Source of the DNA: Mesorhizobium sp. B4-1-3 | GTDB taxonomy: Bacteria; Pseudomonadota; Alphaproteobacteria; Rhizobiales; Rhizobiaceae | NCBI RefSeq assembly: GCF_006439355.1 | Contig: NZ_VFTG01000003.1 | Location: forward strand, 248,001-312,000 | Direction: 5' to 3' | Length of the DNA: 64,000 nt | Shown here: positions 1 through 8,837 of the stretch, piece by piece | Layout of the letters: each line of letters opens with the position of its first letter | Numbering within the stretch: the stretch's first letter is position 1 | Position numbers and translations under genes: made by a program | The notes under the pieces: generated by a model | What the model saw: the letters and a program-made list of their open reading frames with translations, nothing else | What the model was told of the DNA's origin: nothing | Databases searched by the model: none

Positions 1-1550
1 CCTCTGGAATTACGACGCCCGGCGCCGAAGATCGCGGCGGGCCGCGCGATCGCCGGATTGGCGGCAGGACCCTGCGTTTCGACAATCGTGAGCGGATCGC
101 GCGCGATCTCCTCGGGCTCGACCTCCTCGTCGGTCAACTGATGGACGAAGGAGGAGTTGGCGCCGTTTTCCAGCAAACGCCGCACCAGATAGGCGAGCAG
201 GTCCGAATGCGCGCCGACCGGCGCATAGATGCGGCAGCGCGTCCCCTCGGCCTGGCGAACCGTCTCGTGCAGCGCCTCGCCCATGCCATGCAGGCGCTGG
301 AACTCGAAGCTGTCTCGGTCCTTCGCCATCGACAGGATCGCTGCCACGGTGTGCGCGTTGTGGGTGGCAAACTGCGGATAGATGCGGTCGGTCATCGACA
401 AAAGCTTCTTCGCGCAGGCCAGATACGAAACGTCGGTATTGGCCTTGCGGGTGAAGACCGGATAGCCGGAGAGCCCAAGCGTCTGCGCCCGCTTGATCTC
501 GGTGTCCCAGTAGGCGCCCTTCACCAGCCGCACCATGATCCGGCGATCGTATTTCTTCGCCAGTGCATAGAGCCAGTCGATGGCGAAAGCCGCGCGCGGG
601 CCATAGGCCTGGACGACGACGCCGAAACCGTCCCAGTCGGCAAGTTCCGGCTCTGCCAGCACGCGTTCGATGACGTCGAGCGAGAGGTCGAGCCGGTCGG
701 CCTCCTCGGCATCAATGTTGAGGCCCATACGCGAATGCCGGGCGGCAAGCGCCAACGACAGAAGCCGCTCGGCCATCACCGGCAGCATCGTCTCGCGCTG
801 CGCCATCTCGTAGCGCGGATGCAGCGCCGAGAGCTTGACCGAAATGCCGTGGTTGGAGCGGATGTCGGGGCCGTTCGACCCGGCGTCGAGCGACGAGATC
901 GCATCCGCATAGGCGCGGTGGTAGCGCAGCGCGTCGGTCTCGGTGCGGGCGGCCTCGCCGAGCATGTCGAAAGAATAGAGATAGCCCTTCTGCGTCATCG
1001 GCCGGCCACGCTTGACGGCCTCGGCGATGGTGCGGCCGAGCACGAACTGCTCGCCCATCTCGCGCATCGCAGCTGCCACCGCCTTGCGGATCACCGGCTC
1101 GCCGAGCCTCCGCACCATGGCCCGCAACGTGCCTTCGATGCCGCCCTCGCCTTCGTCGAGCACGCGGCCGGTCAGCATCAGCGCCCAGGTCGACGCGTTG
1201 ACGAAGATCGAGCTGGAGCCGCCCGAATGCGCCGACCAGTCATGCGGCGCGATCTTGTCGGCGATGAGATCGTCCATCGTCTCGGTGTCGGGCACGCGCA
1301 GCAATGCTTCGGCCAGGCACATCAGCGCCACGCCCTCCTTGGTCGACAGGCCGTACGCCGAGAGGAAGACCTCCATCAGCCTAGGATCGGTCGAGCCGCG
1401 CACCGCGCGCACCAGGTCGGCGGCGCGCGCCGAGATTGCCTTGCGCTCTTCGGCTGACAAGCCCGCCGCCGCCGACAGGCGCTTCACCGCCTCGTCTTCG
1501 TCAGGTAAATAATTGGCGCGGATCTGCTGGCGGATGGCGTCGAGCGGCAT
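1..1550 (-). CDS. putA: Bifunctional proline dehydrogenase / P5C dehydrogenase PutA, 3'-truncated by window edge
   Basis: The minus-strand frame starts MPLDAIRQQIRANYLPDEDE and runs off the left edge, giving about 516 residues of a protein usually near 1,200. The visible part covers the N-terminal arm and the FAD-binding proline dehydrogenase barrel, with recognisable stretches such as SGGSSSIFVNASTWALML, KGYLYSFDMLGEAA, SVKLSALHPRYE, RLVKGAYWD and FATHNAHT. PutA oxidises proline to P5C and then to glutamate; the aldehyde dehydrogenase half lies outside the window. It is divergent from an Lrp-type gene, the usual arrangement for putA and its activator. The SD upstream of the start is weak. 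No frame break was seen in the visible part. Confidence 0.95.
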   Translation of the reverse strand, partial: MPLDAIRQQIRANYLPDEDEAVKRLSAAAGLSAEERKAISARAADLVRAVRGSTDPRLMEVFLSAYGLSTKEGVALMCLAEALLRVPDTETMDDLIADKIAPHDWSAHSGGSSSIFVNASTWALMLTGRVLDEGEGGIEGTLRAMVRRLGEPVIRKAVAAAMREMGEQFVLGRTIAEAVKRGRPMTQKGYLYSFDMLGEAARTETDALRYHRAYADAISSLDAGSNGPDIRSNHGISVKLSALHPRYEMAQRETMLPVMAERLLSLALAARHSRMGLNIDAEEADRLDLSLDVIERVLAEPELADWDGFGVVVQAYGPRAAFAIDWLYALAKKYDRRIMVRLVKGAYWDTEIKRAQTLGLSGYPVFTRKANTDVSYLACAKKLLSMTDRIYPQFATHNAHTVAAILSMAKDRDSFEFQRLHGMGEALHETVRQAEGTRCRIYAPVGAHSDLLAYLVRRLLENGANSSFVHQLTDEEVEPEEIARDPLTIVETQGPAANPAIARPAAIFGAGRRNSR

Positions 1551-1714
1551 GTCGGGTCCATGAAAGCGAGCGTGAGCGAACGGCCTGGCGGTCGCCGGAC
1601 CGAATGGCGCAAGCTAGCACAGCTGCGAATTTCAGTCGGTCCGAAGAAATCGACAAGATAGCCCGCTCGGTCTATCATATAGGCATTATTTCCATTTTTT
1701 GGACTGCCGTTCCG
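1551..1714. promoter_or_regulatory. Divergent putA/putR intergenic control region
   Basis: The 164 bases separate the divergent starts of putA and the Lrp/AsnC gene and are AT-richer than their surroundings near 1670-1710. PutR-type activators normally bind between these two genes. No individual operator was resolved by eye, so the call rests on gene arrangement. Confidence 0.4.
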
Positions 1715-2167
1715 ATGATCGAAGACCAATTGGACCGCATCGACCGCAACATCCTGTCCGCGCTCGGACGCGACGGTCGGCTTTCGATGTCTGAACTGGC
1801 TTTGAAGGTCGGCCTGTCGAAGACGCCGGTGCAGGCCCGTGTGAAGCGGCTTGAGAAGGACGGCTATATCAGAGGCTACCGCGCCGTCATCGATCGCGAA
1901 CGCATGGGCGAAGGCCATGTCGCCTTCGTCCAGGTGAAGCTGTCGGACACGCGCTCGGCGGCGCTCGACGCCTTCAACCGCGCGGTGCAGGGCGTGCCGG
2001 AGATCGAACAATGCCACATGATGGCCTCAAGCTTCGATTACCTGCTGAAGGTCCGCACCACCGACATCGCCGCCTATCGCCGGGTGCTCGGCGAGCGCAT
2101 CTCGGCCCTGCCCCATGTCGCCCAGACGTCGACCTTCGTGGCGATGGAGACGGTGAAGGACAGATAA
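1715..2167 (+). CDS. putR: Lrp/AsnC family activator of proline catabolism
   Basis: The 150-residue protein starts MIEDQLDRIDRNILSALGRD. An N-terminal winged helix-turn-helix (roughly residues 5-60, including GRLSMSELALKVGLSKTPVQ) is followed by an AsnC/RAM ligand-binding domain ending FVAMETVKDR. The open frame extends upstream, but the ATG at 1715 gives the normal Lrp length. It is divergent from putA, so it probably activates putA in response to proline, as PutR does in other alphaproteobacteria. Its stop codon directly abuts the stop of the converging peroxidase gene, leaving no room for a separate terminator. Confidence 0.88.
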   Translation: MIEDQLDRIDRNILSALGRDGRLSMSELALKVGLSKTPVQARVKRLEKDGYIRGYRAVIDRERMGEGHVAFVQVKLSDTRSAALDAFNRAVQGVPEIEQCHMMASSFDYLLKVRTTDIAAYRRVLGERISALPHVAQTSTFVAMETVKDR

Positions 2168-3376
2168 CTAGTCGGACAGCGTCTTCAAAAACGCCACCAG
2201 CGCGGAGCGCTCGCGCTCGGATAGATCAAGCGGGTGGACTTCCGACACGCCCTCGACCGCGAGCGGCGCCTTCGAATAATGCGCGATCACCTCGTCGAGG
2301 GTCGAGAACTGGCCGGCATGCATATAAGGCGGGCGATCAGCCGCGCCCCTGAGTGAGGGCGTCTTGTAAGCGCGCGTGATTTGCGGCCCGTTCTTCACCA
2401 TGAAGCGCAGCTCGCGGCAGGCGCTCTCGTCGCCGTCGCGGAATTTGCCGAAGCAGTTGAACGGATCGGCCTCGACCTGCGCCACGGCATCGACGCGCCC
2501 GCGGTCCGCCGGCAGGCGGTCGACCGGCGGCACGCCGGTGTTGTGGAAGGCGTTGTCGGTAAAGCGCGGCCCATTGTGGCAGGTCACGCAATTCGCCTTG
2601 CCGATGAATAGTTTCAGCCCGAGAATCTCTTCCGGCGAGAACGCCGCATCCTCTTCCGGCTTGGCGCCGGTCGCGAGATCGATGGCGAAACGGTCGAAGC
2701 GCGTCTGCCCGGGCTCGATCGAGCGCTCGAAGGCGGCGATCGCCTTGCCGATATTGGCATAGACGCGGTTGACGTCGTCTTGCTGTCCAACGGGCATGGC
2801 GTTCCACGCCGCCTTCTCGGCATCCGTGCCGAGCGGGCTGGCATTGGCCGGCACGGTGGAAAGGTCAGGCAGCGGCCCGAAGATGCGCTCGTAGCGCTCG
2901 CCGAACCGCTTCTTGATGTAATGCGCGAAGGCGGCCCGGTTGCCGGCCTGCTCCAGCGGGTTTTCAAGCGGCGTCAGCGCTTGCGCCCACAGGCTGTCGC
3001 GCCTTCCGTCCCAGAAGAACCACGGATCGCGCGCCACGCCGGCCAGCGGCATGGTACGGCGGTTGGTATGGCCGACGCCGACCGCCTGCGGCAGGTCGTC
3101 CTGGAACTGGCGATCGATCTTGTGGCAGGTCGAGCAGGACACGGTGCCGTCGCGGCTCATGCCGCCATCGAAGAACAGCGTCGAGCCAAGCGCGGCGGCG
3201 GCCGGCACGTCGCCGTACTGGTTCGTGGTGTCGGGTTTCAGGGACGGCAGCGTGTTCAGCGCCAGCGATGCAATGGTCTTCTTCTCGGCGTCGCTGAACT
3301 CGGGCTCACCGCAGCCGCCCAGCAGGGCGAGTGCGGCCAAAGCCAGGAAGCTTGCGACGCTCGCCAGTCGCTTCAT
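2168..3376 (-). CDS. Di-haem cytochrome c peroxidase family lipoprotein (MauG/MbnH-like)
   Basis: The 402-residue protein has a lipoprotein signal with lipobox LLGGC near residue 20, so it should be anchored on the periplasmic face. Two CxxCH haem sites are visible: SCSTCHK in the first third and NCVTCHN in the second half. This is the domain plan of bacterial di-haem peroxidases, MauG and MbnH-type enzymes. It lies just downstream of a YtkA-like membrane protein on the same strand (7 bases apart), so the two are probably co-transcribed. The substrate could be hydrogen peroxide or a partner protein; the sequence alone does not decide. Confidence 0.85.
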   Translation of the reverse strand: MKRLASVASFLALAALALLGGCGEPEFSDAEKKTIASLALNTLPSLKPDTTNQYGDVPAAAALGSTLFFDGGMSRDGTVSCSTCHKIDRQFQDDLPQAVGVGHTNRRTMPLAGVARDPWFFWDGRRDSLWAQALTPLENPLEQAGNRAAFAHYIKKRFGERYERIFGPLPDLSTVPANASPLGTDAEKAAWNAMPVGQQDDVNRVYANIGKAIAAFERSIEPGQTRFDRFAIDLATGAKPEEDAAFSPEEILGLKLFIGKANCVTCHNGPRFTDNAFHNTGVPPVDRLPADRGRVDAVAQVEADPFNCFGKFRDGDESACRELRFMVKNGPQITRAYKTPSLRGAADRPPYMHAGQFSTLDEVIAHYSKAPLAVEGVSEVHPLDLSERERSALVAFLKTLSD

Positions 3377-3383
3377 CGCCCGC

Positions 3384-3827
3384 TCACAACACGATGTTGA
3401 AGACGACGGAATCGGAACCCGCCGCCGCCGAGATACCGAAGTGCAGCTGCCACCAGCCGCTCATCGTGAACTTCACGCCATCGATGCGGTAGCGCCCGTT
3501 GCCCAGATAATCCGTCGCCTGCGGACTGGTCGGCAAGCCGTGGTCGTGCTGCGGCATCCCGCCCGAAATGGTTATCGCCGCACCCTCCACAGGCGCGCCG
3601 GCGGCGGTCTTCAGCGTCAGCAGCCAGGATTGCAGCTCGCCCTGCCGGACGGCGCCGCGCTCCGGCTCGAAGCTCGCGACGAACAGCCCGTTCGCCGTCT
3701 TCTTGGAGCGCGACAGGTCCGGACCGGGCGCCGATTGCGGCAGCATCAGATAGACCCCGGCCACGATGCCGGCCAGCAAGGCGGCCAGACCGAGACCCGC
3801 AAGAATGTAACGCCATATCGATGCCAA
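3384..3827 (-). CDS. Membrane-anchored YtkA-like domain protein
   Basis: This 147-residue protein has one N-terminal membrane helix (about residues 7-29) followed by a periplasmic beta-rich domain. The stretch GGMPQHDHGLPTSPQ and the ending FTMSGWWQLHFGI are typical of the YtkA-like family, whose members often sit beside copper or haem proteins. It is the first gene of a probable two-gene unit with the di-haem peroxidase. No function is established for the family; a role as partner, substrate or metal-binding accessory of the peroxidase is inferred from context. Confidence 0.75.
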   Translation of the reverse strand: MASIWRYILAGLGLAALLAGIVAGVYLMLPQSAPGPDLSRSKKTANGLFVASFEPERGAVRQGELQSWLLTLKTAAGAPVEGAAITISGGMPQHDHGLPTSPQATDYLGNGRYRIDGVKFTMSGWWQLHFGISAAAGSDSVVFNIVL

Positions 3828-3984
3828 ACCCGTTCCTCTTCGGCTGCTAACGTCGCGGGCCGCTTGTCGCGTCCCGCCCTGCCTGTGGGAAATCGCTTCT
3901 GGCGCAAAATTCAGCCTTCGCCAAGCATGGCGCTCCCGGCCGCAAAAAGCTACAGCAACAACATCTTAGGAAGGACCCGTCCGT

Positions 3985-4902
3985 ATGGCCAAGGGTATCG
4001 CGTCGATCGGCGAATGCATGCTGGAACTGTCGGGCCGGAGCGGTTCAGACTGGCGCATGGGCTTTGCCGGCGACACCTTCAACACGCTCTGGGCATTGCA
4101 TGCCTTGAGCCCTGATCGGCCCGCGACCTATGTGACGGCCTTTGGCGACGACCCCTTCTCGCGCGACCAGATCGACTTCTTCGGTCGGAACGGCATCGGC
4201 ATAGGCAACAGTCCGGTCATCGCCGGCGCGCGCCCCGGCCTTTACGCCATCACGCTCACCGGAGCCGAGCGCGCCTTCACCTACTGGCGCAGCGACGCGG
4301 CAGCGCGCCAGCTCGCCTCCGATCCGGCAGCCTTGGCGAAAAGCCTTGAAAACCAGGTGCTTGTCTATTTTTCCGGAATCACCTTGGCAATTCTGGACGA
4401 GGCCGCGCGGAAAACTTTGCTGACGGCCATAGTTGCGGCCCGCAAGGCCGGCTCGCTCGTCGCCTTCGACCCGAATTACCGGCCGCGCCTGTGGCCGAGC
4501 CGCGAGACGGCGCAGGCCGCGATCCTGGAAGCGCTTGCCGTGGCCGACATCGCGCTGCCCACTTTTCCGGACGAGCAGATGCTGTTCGGCGACGCGACGC
4601 CGCAGGCAACGGCTGAGCGCCTTGGCAAGCTGACCGGCGAGGTTGTGGTCAAGGACGGCGAGCAGCCAGCCCTGATTGCGCTGAACGGCACCTCGCAAAC
4701 TGTCGACGCGGTGCATGTGGCCGCCCCTGTCGACACCACCGGCGCCGGCGATTCCTTCAACGGCGGCTATCTGGCCGCGAGGCTTGCCGGCCATGCGCCC
4801 GGCGACGCGGCGCACCGCGCGCACAAAGTCGCCGCCGCGGTGGTGCAGGTTCGCGGCGCGCTGGCGCCGTTTGAAACGTTGAAGGCCGCGTTCGACAGTT
4901 AA
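3985..4902 (+). CDS. kdgK: 2-keto-3-deoxygluconate kinase (PfkB family)
   Basis: This 305-residue carbohydrate kinase starts MAKGIASIGECMLELS, with an AGGAAGG ribosome-binding site upstream. The PfkB signature DTTGAGDSFNGGYLAARL near the C-terminus contains the catalytic aspartate and anion hole. The N-terminal GECMLEL, FAGDTFNT and the internal FDPNYRPRLW are characteristic of KdgK, which phosphorylates 2-keto-3-deoxygluconate to KDPG in uronate and Entner-Doudoroff metabolism. It faces an aldose epimerase gene across a short hairpin, so it is transcribed alone or with upstream sequence only. Confidence 0.9.
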   Translation: MAKGIASIGECMLELSGRSGSDWRMGFAGDTFNTLWALHALSPDRPATYVTAFGDDPFSRDQIDFFGRNGIGIGNSPVIAGARPGLYAITLTGAERAFTYWRSDAAARQLASDPAALAKSLENQVLVYFSGITLAILDEAARKTLLTAIVAARKAGSLVAFDPNYRPRLWPSRETAQAAILEALAVADIALPTFPDEQMLFGDATPQATAERLGKLTGEVVVKDGEQPALIALNGTSQTVDAVHVAAPVDTTGAGDSFNGGYLAARLAGHAPGDAAHRAHKVAAAVVQVRGALAPFETLKAAFDS

Positions 4903-4910
4903 GCGGCATC

Positions 4911-4933
4911 GAAGCTTAGGCGGCCTTCGCTTC
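4911..4933. terminator. Possible bidirectional hairpin between kdgK and epimerase gene
   Basis: GAAGC and GCTTC flank an inner AGGC/GCCT pair in the 39-base gap between two converging genes. There is no clean T tract, so terminator function is inferred from position. Confidence 0.35.
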
Positions 4934-4941
4934 AATAACGC

Positions 4942-5973
4942 CTAACTTTGAGGCAGACGGAACCGGTATTCCGTCACCTGATGATAGATCTGCCCCGGCC
5001 ACAGCGTCGCCTGCGGGAAATAGGGCCGGTTCGGCGCATCCGGCCAGGTCTGCGCTTCGAGGCAGAGGCCTGAAAACGCCTTGTAGCGGCGGCCGTCGAG
5101 CCCCGGCGACGTCGGCGCGACGAACTGGCCGCTATAGAGCTGCAGTCCCGGTTCGGTCGTCCACACCTCCATTTCGACGCCGGAAGTGGCGCCTTGCACC
5201 CAAGCAGCCTGGTGCAGCGGACCGCGGCTGGACGCCAGGCAGTAATTCAGGTCGTAGCGAAGCTGCTCGCCTTCCATTTCCATGCGCAGCGCCCGCGCCT
5301 GCCGGAAATCGAAAGGCGTGCCGTCGACGGGCTTTACGGCGCCGGTCGGGATCATCTCGTCATCGACGGGCGTGTAGGCGCCGGCGTTGAGCATCAGCCG
5401 GTGGTCGAGGATGTCGCCGGCCCCGCCATCGTCCAGATTGAAGTAGGAATGCTGCGCGAGGTTGCAGAGCGTCGGCTCTTCGCAGGTCGCGGTCAGCTCC
5501 ATGCTGAGCGTGCCGGGGATCTTCAGCCGGTAGGTGCAGGTGACGTCGAGCGCGCCGGGAAAGCCCATGGCGCCGTCCGGATCGTGCAGCGTCAGCGTCA
5601 CGAAATCGCGGCCGTGCAGCGAGACGATCCACGGCCGGTGGAAAAAGCCTTCCGAGCCGCCATGCAGCGTATGCTTGCCGAGAAAATTGCGCTCGGTCTG
5701 GTAGCGCTTGCCGGCAATGGTGAAACGGCCGCCGCCGATGCGGTTGGCGAAGCGGCCGACGACGGCGCCGAAGAAGGCGCGGTCGGTTTCGTAAGGCTCG
5801 AAACGGTCGTAGCCCAGCACCAGCGGCGCGTCGTGGCCGGTCAGTCGAAGATCCTGGACGATCGCGCCGAGACCGATGATGTTGGCGGTGAGGCCGCCTC
5901 CCCGGATCGTGAACCGGCGCACGGCCTCGCCCGCCTGCGTCGTGCCGAAGACCTCGCCGTCCTTCATCGCCAT
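4942..5973 (-). CDS. galM: Aldose 1-epimerase (galactose mutarotase)
   Basis: The 343-residue cytosolic enzyme belongs to the GalM family. Motifs visible include GRFANRIGGGRF, LHGGSEGFF and NLAQHSYFNL, the last carrying the catalytic histidine, while the C-terminal FSGLCLEAQTWPDAPN provides the glutamate region. It interconverts alpha and beta anomers of aldose sugars. Starts at MAMKD (5973) or two codons later are both possible. The gene converges on kdgK and is followed on its 5' side by the separate succinate-semialdehyde dehydrogenase gene. Confidence 0.88.
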   Translation of the reverse strand: MAMKDGEVFGTTQAGEAVRRFTIRGGGLTANIIGLGAIVQDLRLTGHDAPLVLGYDRFEPYETDRAFFGAVVGRFANRIGGGRFTIAGKRYQTERNFLGKHTLHGGSEGFFHRPWIVSLHGRDFVTLTLHDPDGAMGFPGALDVTCTYRLKIPGTLSMELTATCEEPTLCNLAQHSYFNLDDGGAGDILDHRLMLNAGAYTPVDDEMIPTGAVKPVDGTPFDFRQARALRMEMEGEQLRYDLNYCLASSRGPLHQAAWVQGATSGVEMEVWTTEPGLQLYSGQFVAPTSPGLDGRRYKAFSGLCLEAQTWPDAPNRPYFPQATLWPGQIYHQVTEYRFRLPQS

Positions 5974-6067
5974 GCCCGAAATCTCATTTCCGATCCGTGG
6001 ATTTAGGCCGGCCGCGTATCATCCGGCAAGGGCAGGCCCAAAACCTGCCCTCTCCCATGAGCTGGCG

Positions 6068-7525
6068 TCAGAGCCCCAGGCCGCCAAAGCAGGCATATTT
6101 GGTGTCGAGATAGTCCTCGATGCCCTGATGCCCGCCTTCGCGGCCGAGACCCGATTCCTTGACGCCACCGAACGGCGCCTCGGGCGTGGTGATCAGGCCT
6201 TCATTGACGCCGACCATGCCGTATTTCAGACCTTCCATCACCCGGAAGGCGCGGCCGAGATCGCCGGTGTAGAAATAGGCGGCGAGGCCGAACTCGGTGT
6301 CGTTGGCCAAGGCAACCGCCTCTTCCTCGGTCTCGAACTTGAAGACGGGCGCGATCGGCCCAAAAATCTCTTCCTTCATGAAGCGCATGTTCGGCGTGGC
6401 GCCGGAGATGACCGTCGGCTGGAAGAACGAGCCGCCCAGCGCATGGCGCTTGCCGCCGGCGACGACCTTGCCGCCCTTGGACGTGGCGTCGGCGATGAAT
6501 TCCTCGACCTTCTCGACCGCCCTCTCGTCGATCAGCGGTCCCTGCTGCACGCCTTCCTCCAGTCCCGACCCTACTTTCAGATTGCTGCTGGCCTCGGCCA
6601 GCTTCTCGACGAACTTGTCATAGATGCCGGCCTGCACGAGGAAGCGGTTGGTGCACACGCAGGTCTGGCCGGAATTGCGGTATTTGGCGGTGATGGCGCC
6701 GGCCACCGCGCGATCGACATCGGCGTCGTCGAAGACCAGGAACGGCGCGTTGCCGCCAAGCTCCATCGACACTTTCTTGACCGTCGAGGCCGATTTCTGG
6801 ATCAGTATCTTGCCGACCTCGGTCGAGCCGGTGAAGGTGATCTTCTTGACCAGCGGACTGGTGCAGAGCTCGTCGCCGATCTCGCCGGCCGAACCGGTGA
6901 CGACATTGACGACGCCCTTCGGGAAACCGACTTCCTCGACAAGTGCGCCCCAGGCGAGGCCCGAATAAGGCGTCTGCGAGGCGGGCTTGACCACCGCGGT
7001 GCAGCCGGCGGCCAAGGCTGGGCCGATCTTGCGGGCAAGCATGGAGGACGGGAAGTTCCACGGCGTGATGGCGGCGATGACGCCGACCGGTTCTTTGGTC
7101 ACCAGGATGCGGCGGTCGCCCCATGGCGAGGGCACGATGTCGCCATAGACGCGGCGGCCTTCCTCGGCGAACCACAGGATATAGGCCGCGGCCGAGCCGA
7201 TCTCGCCCTTGGATTCGGTGAGCGACTTGCCCTGCTCGATGGTGAGCAACTCGGCCAGCACGTCCTGATTGTCCATCATTGCGTCATGCAGCTTACGCAG
7301 CAGCTTCGAGCGCTCGAGCGCGGTGGTCTTGCGCCAGCTCTTGAAGGCTGCCTCGGCCGCTTCGATGGCGCGGCGGGTTTCGGCCTTGCCGGCCTTCGGC
7401 ACGGTGCCGATCTTGAGGCCCGTCGCCGGGTTGTTGACGTCGATGGTCTGACCGCTGTCGGCCTGCACCCATTCACCATTGATGAGATTGGCCTGGCGCA
7501 TGAAATGGCTGGTTTTCTGAAGCAT
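6068..7525 (-). CDS. gabD: NAD(P)+ succinate-semialdehyde dehydrogenase
   Basis: About 485 residues from the ATG at 7525, chosen over a longer upstream frame because a GGAGG site stands before it and the protein then starts MLQKTSHFMRQANLINGEW. Aldehyde dehydrogenase landmarks are present: TPWNFPSSMLARKIGPALAA, the catalytic glutamate in MELGGNAPFLVFDDAD and the catalytic cysteine in GQTCVCTNRF. This matches GabD, which oxidises succinate semialdehyde from GABA to succinate. Related aldehydes such as glutarate semialdehyde are possible substrates. It seems monocistronic. Confidence 0.88.
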   Translation of the reverse strand: MLQKTSHFMRQANLINGEWVQADSGQTIDVNNPATGLKIGTVPKAGKAETRRAIEAAEAAFKSWRKTTALERSKLLRKLHDAMMDNQDVLAELLTIEQGKSLTESKGEIGSAAAYILWFAEEGRRVYGDIVPSPWGDRRILVTKEPVGVIAAITPWNFPSSMLARKIGPALAAGCTAVVKPASQTPYSGLAWGALVEEVGFPKGVVNVVTGSAGEIGDELCTSPLVKKITFTGSTEVGKILIQKSASTVKKVSMELGGNAPFLVFDDADVDRAVAGAITAKYRNSGQTCVCTNRFLVQAGIYDKFVEKLAEASSNLKVGSGLEEGVQQGPLIDERAVEKVEEFIADATSKGGKVVAGGKRHALGGSFFQPTVISGATPNMRFMKEEIFGPIAPVFKFETEEEAVALANDTEFGLAAYFYTGDLGRAFRVMEGLKYGMVGVNEGLITTPEAPFGGVKESGLGREGGHQGIEDYLDTKYACFGGLGL

Positions 7526-7705
7526 GGTCTGGCCTCCGTTCGGCGCGCTGATCGGCCGTTTTTCTGGATATCCGTTGAAGCGTGCTTGATAGCCGCACGC
7601 CAGCGCATTGCTCTTACCTAGGGAAAGGCGGGCAAGCAATCACAAGATGGCATATAGGGGTTGGGCCAGCAAAGGCGAGCCGCCTCAATCGCTGGCAAGA
7701 ATGTT

Positions 7706-7731
7706 GAGATTCGGCTCGGCCTCACCTGAAT
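7706..7731. repeat. Solo copy of the inverted end found at the MITE-like element near 51.8 kb
   Basis: The bases GAGATTCGGCTCGGCCTCAC plus a few more match, with several differences, the inverted terminal sequence of the element at 51805-51940. The rest of the 217-base gap between gabD and the AEC gene (7526-7742) shows no gene. Confidence 0.5.
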
Positions 7732-7742
7732 AACGACATCCC

Positions 7743-8693
7743 TTATCCGAAGACGTGGATCACCACCGTCAGCCAGAACGACGTGGTCGCCACCGCGCTG
7801 GCGGTGGCAAGGGTCATCTGGTTCGAGGCCAGCGCCTGGCCGGTGTTGAACTGGACGGCGATCAGGTAGGAGTTGATGCCTGAAGGAAGTGCCGCAACCA
7901 CCACCGCGACCTTGGCCGTCAGCGGCGGCAGGCCGAGCAGCCACACGAAAGCCAGCACCAGTGCCGGCATCAGGAACAGCTTCAGCCCCGACAGCGCCAG
8001 CGCCGGCCTGATATTGCCGGAGATGCCGAAGCGGCGCAGGCTGAGCCCCATGGCGAACAGCGCCACCGGACCGGCCGTATCCGCCAGCGTGTCGACCAGC
8101 CGCTCGACGAGGTCCGGCAACGGCAAGCCGGTAAGGCGCCAGGCGAGCCCCGCCAGGATACCGATGATCAGCGGATTGATGAAAAGGCGCCGGAGGAAGC
8201 TCTTGACGACGCGCAGCGGATGCACCGTCTCGCCGCTGCCGCGCCCGAACATCTCGAAAAGCACGATCGAGGCCATCATCATGATCGGCAGGTGAACCGA
8301 AACCAGCAGCGAGAGCACCTCGAAGCCGCTGGCGCCGAATATGCCCAGGATGAAGGGCGCGCCGAGCAGCACGACGTTGGAATAGGCCGAGGACACCCCG
8401 CCGACGATGCCGGCGCGGGCATCCCGTCCGAACAGCCGCGTCATCACCAGATGGCCCGCCGCCCAGGTGATGGCGACGGCCGCGAAATAGGCGCCCCACA
8501 GCGGCCATGGCGTGACGCCGTGGAAGTCCGATTTGACCATGGTCTGGAAAAGCAGCAGCGGCATCGCCACGTTGACCGCGAATTCGGAAATGCCCTCCCC
8601 GCTCGCAGGCTTCAGATAGCCCGTGAGCCCGGCCAGATAGCCGAGCGCGACGAGGCTGAAGACGAAGAGGACGGTTTCGGTGAGCGGAGTCAT
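7743..8693 (-). CDS. AEC family permease (auxin efflux carrier-like)
   Basis: The 316-residue protein starts MTPLTETVLFVFSLVALGYL and has about ten hydrophobic segments in two halves of five, the AEC architecture also seen in malonate and other organic-acid transporters. Landmarks are the pore-like segments near NVAMPLLLFQTMV and AALPSGINSYLIAVQFN, the latter being the conserved P/G-rich break in the second half. It probably exports or imports a small organic acid across the inner membrane; the substrate cannot be read from sequence. No SD is evident before the start. Confidence 0.82.
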   Translation of the reverse strand: MTPLTETVLFVFSLVALGYLAGLTGYLKPASGEGISEFAVNVAMPLLLFQTMVKSDFHGVTPWPLWGAYFAAVAITWAAGHLVMTRLFGRDARAGIVGGVSSAYSNVVLLGAPFILGIFGASGFEVLSLLVSVHLPIMMMASIVLFEMFGRGSGETVHPLRVVKSFLRRLFINPLIIGILAGLAWRLTGLPLPDLVERLVDTLADTAGPVALFAMGLSLRRFGISGNIRPALALSGLKLFLMPALVLAFVWLLGLPPLTAKVAVVVAALPSGINSYLIAVQFNTGQALASNQMTLATASAVATTSFWLTVVIHVFG

Positions 8694-8837
8694 TTGGCGG
8701 GCGCAGACATTTTTCCCGTGATAGGCGAGCCCCGACCGCGGTGCAATTGGCGCCTCGCGCCGATCTCCGGCGCCTCAGCTTGTTTTCCGGACGGCTTTGC
8801 GGTCCCTATATGCCAATCACGGCCCGCCCGGGCCGCC

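Noticed and set aside
141-1457. Long open frame on the plus strand opposite putA
   Set aside because: Its composition (rich in R, A, H, G) is that of an antisense shadow of a GC-rich gene, and the minus strand encodes a recognisable PutA.
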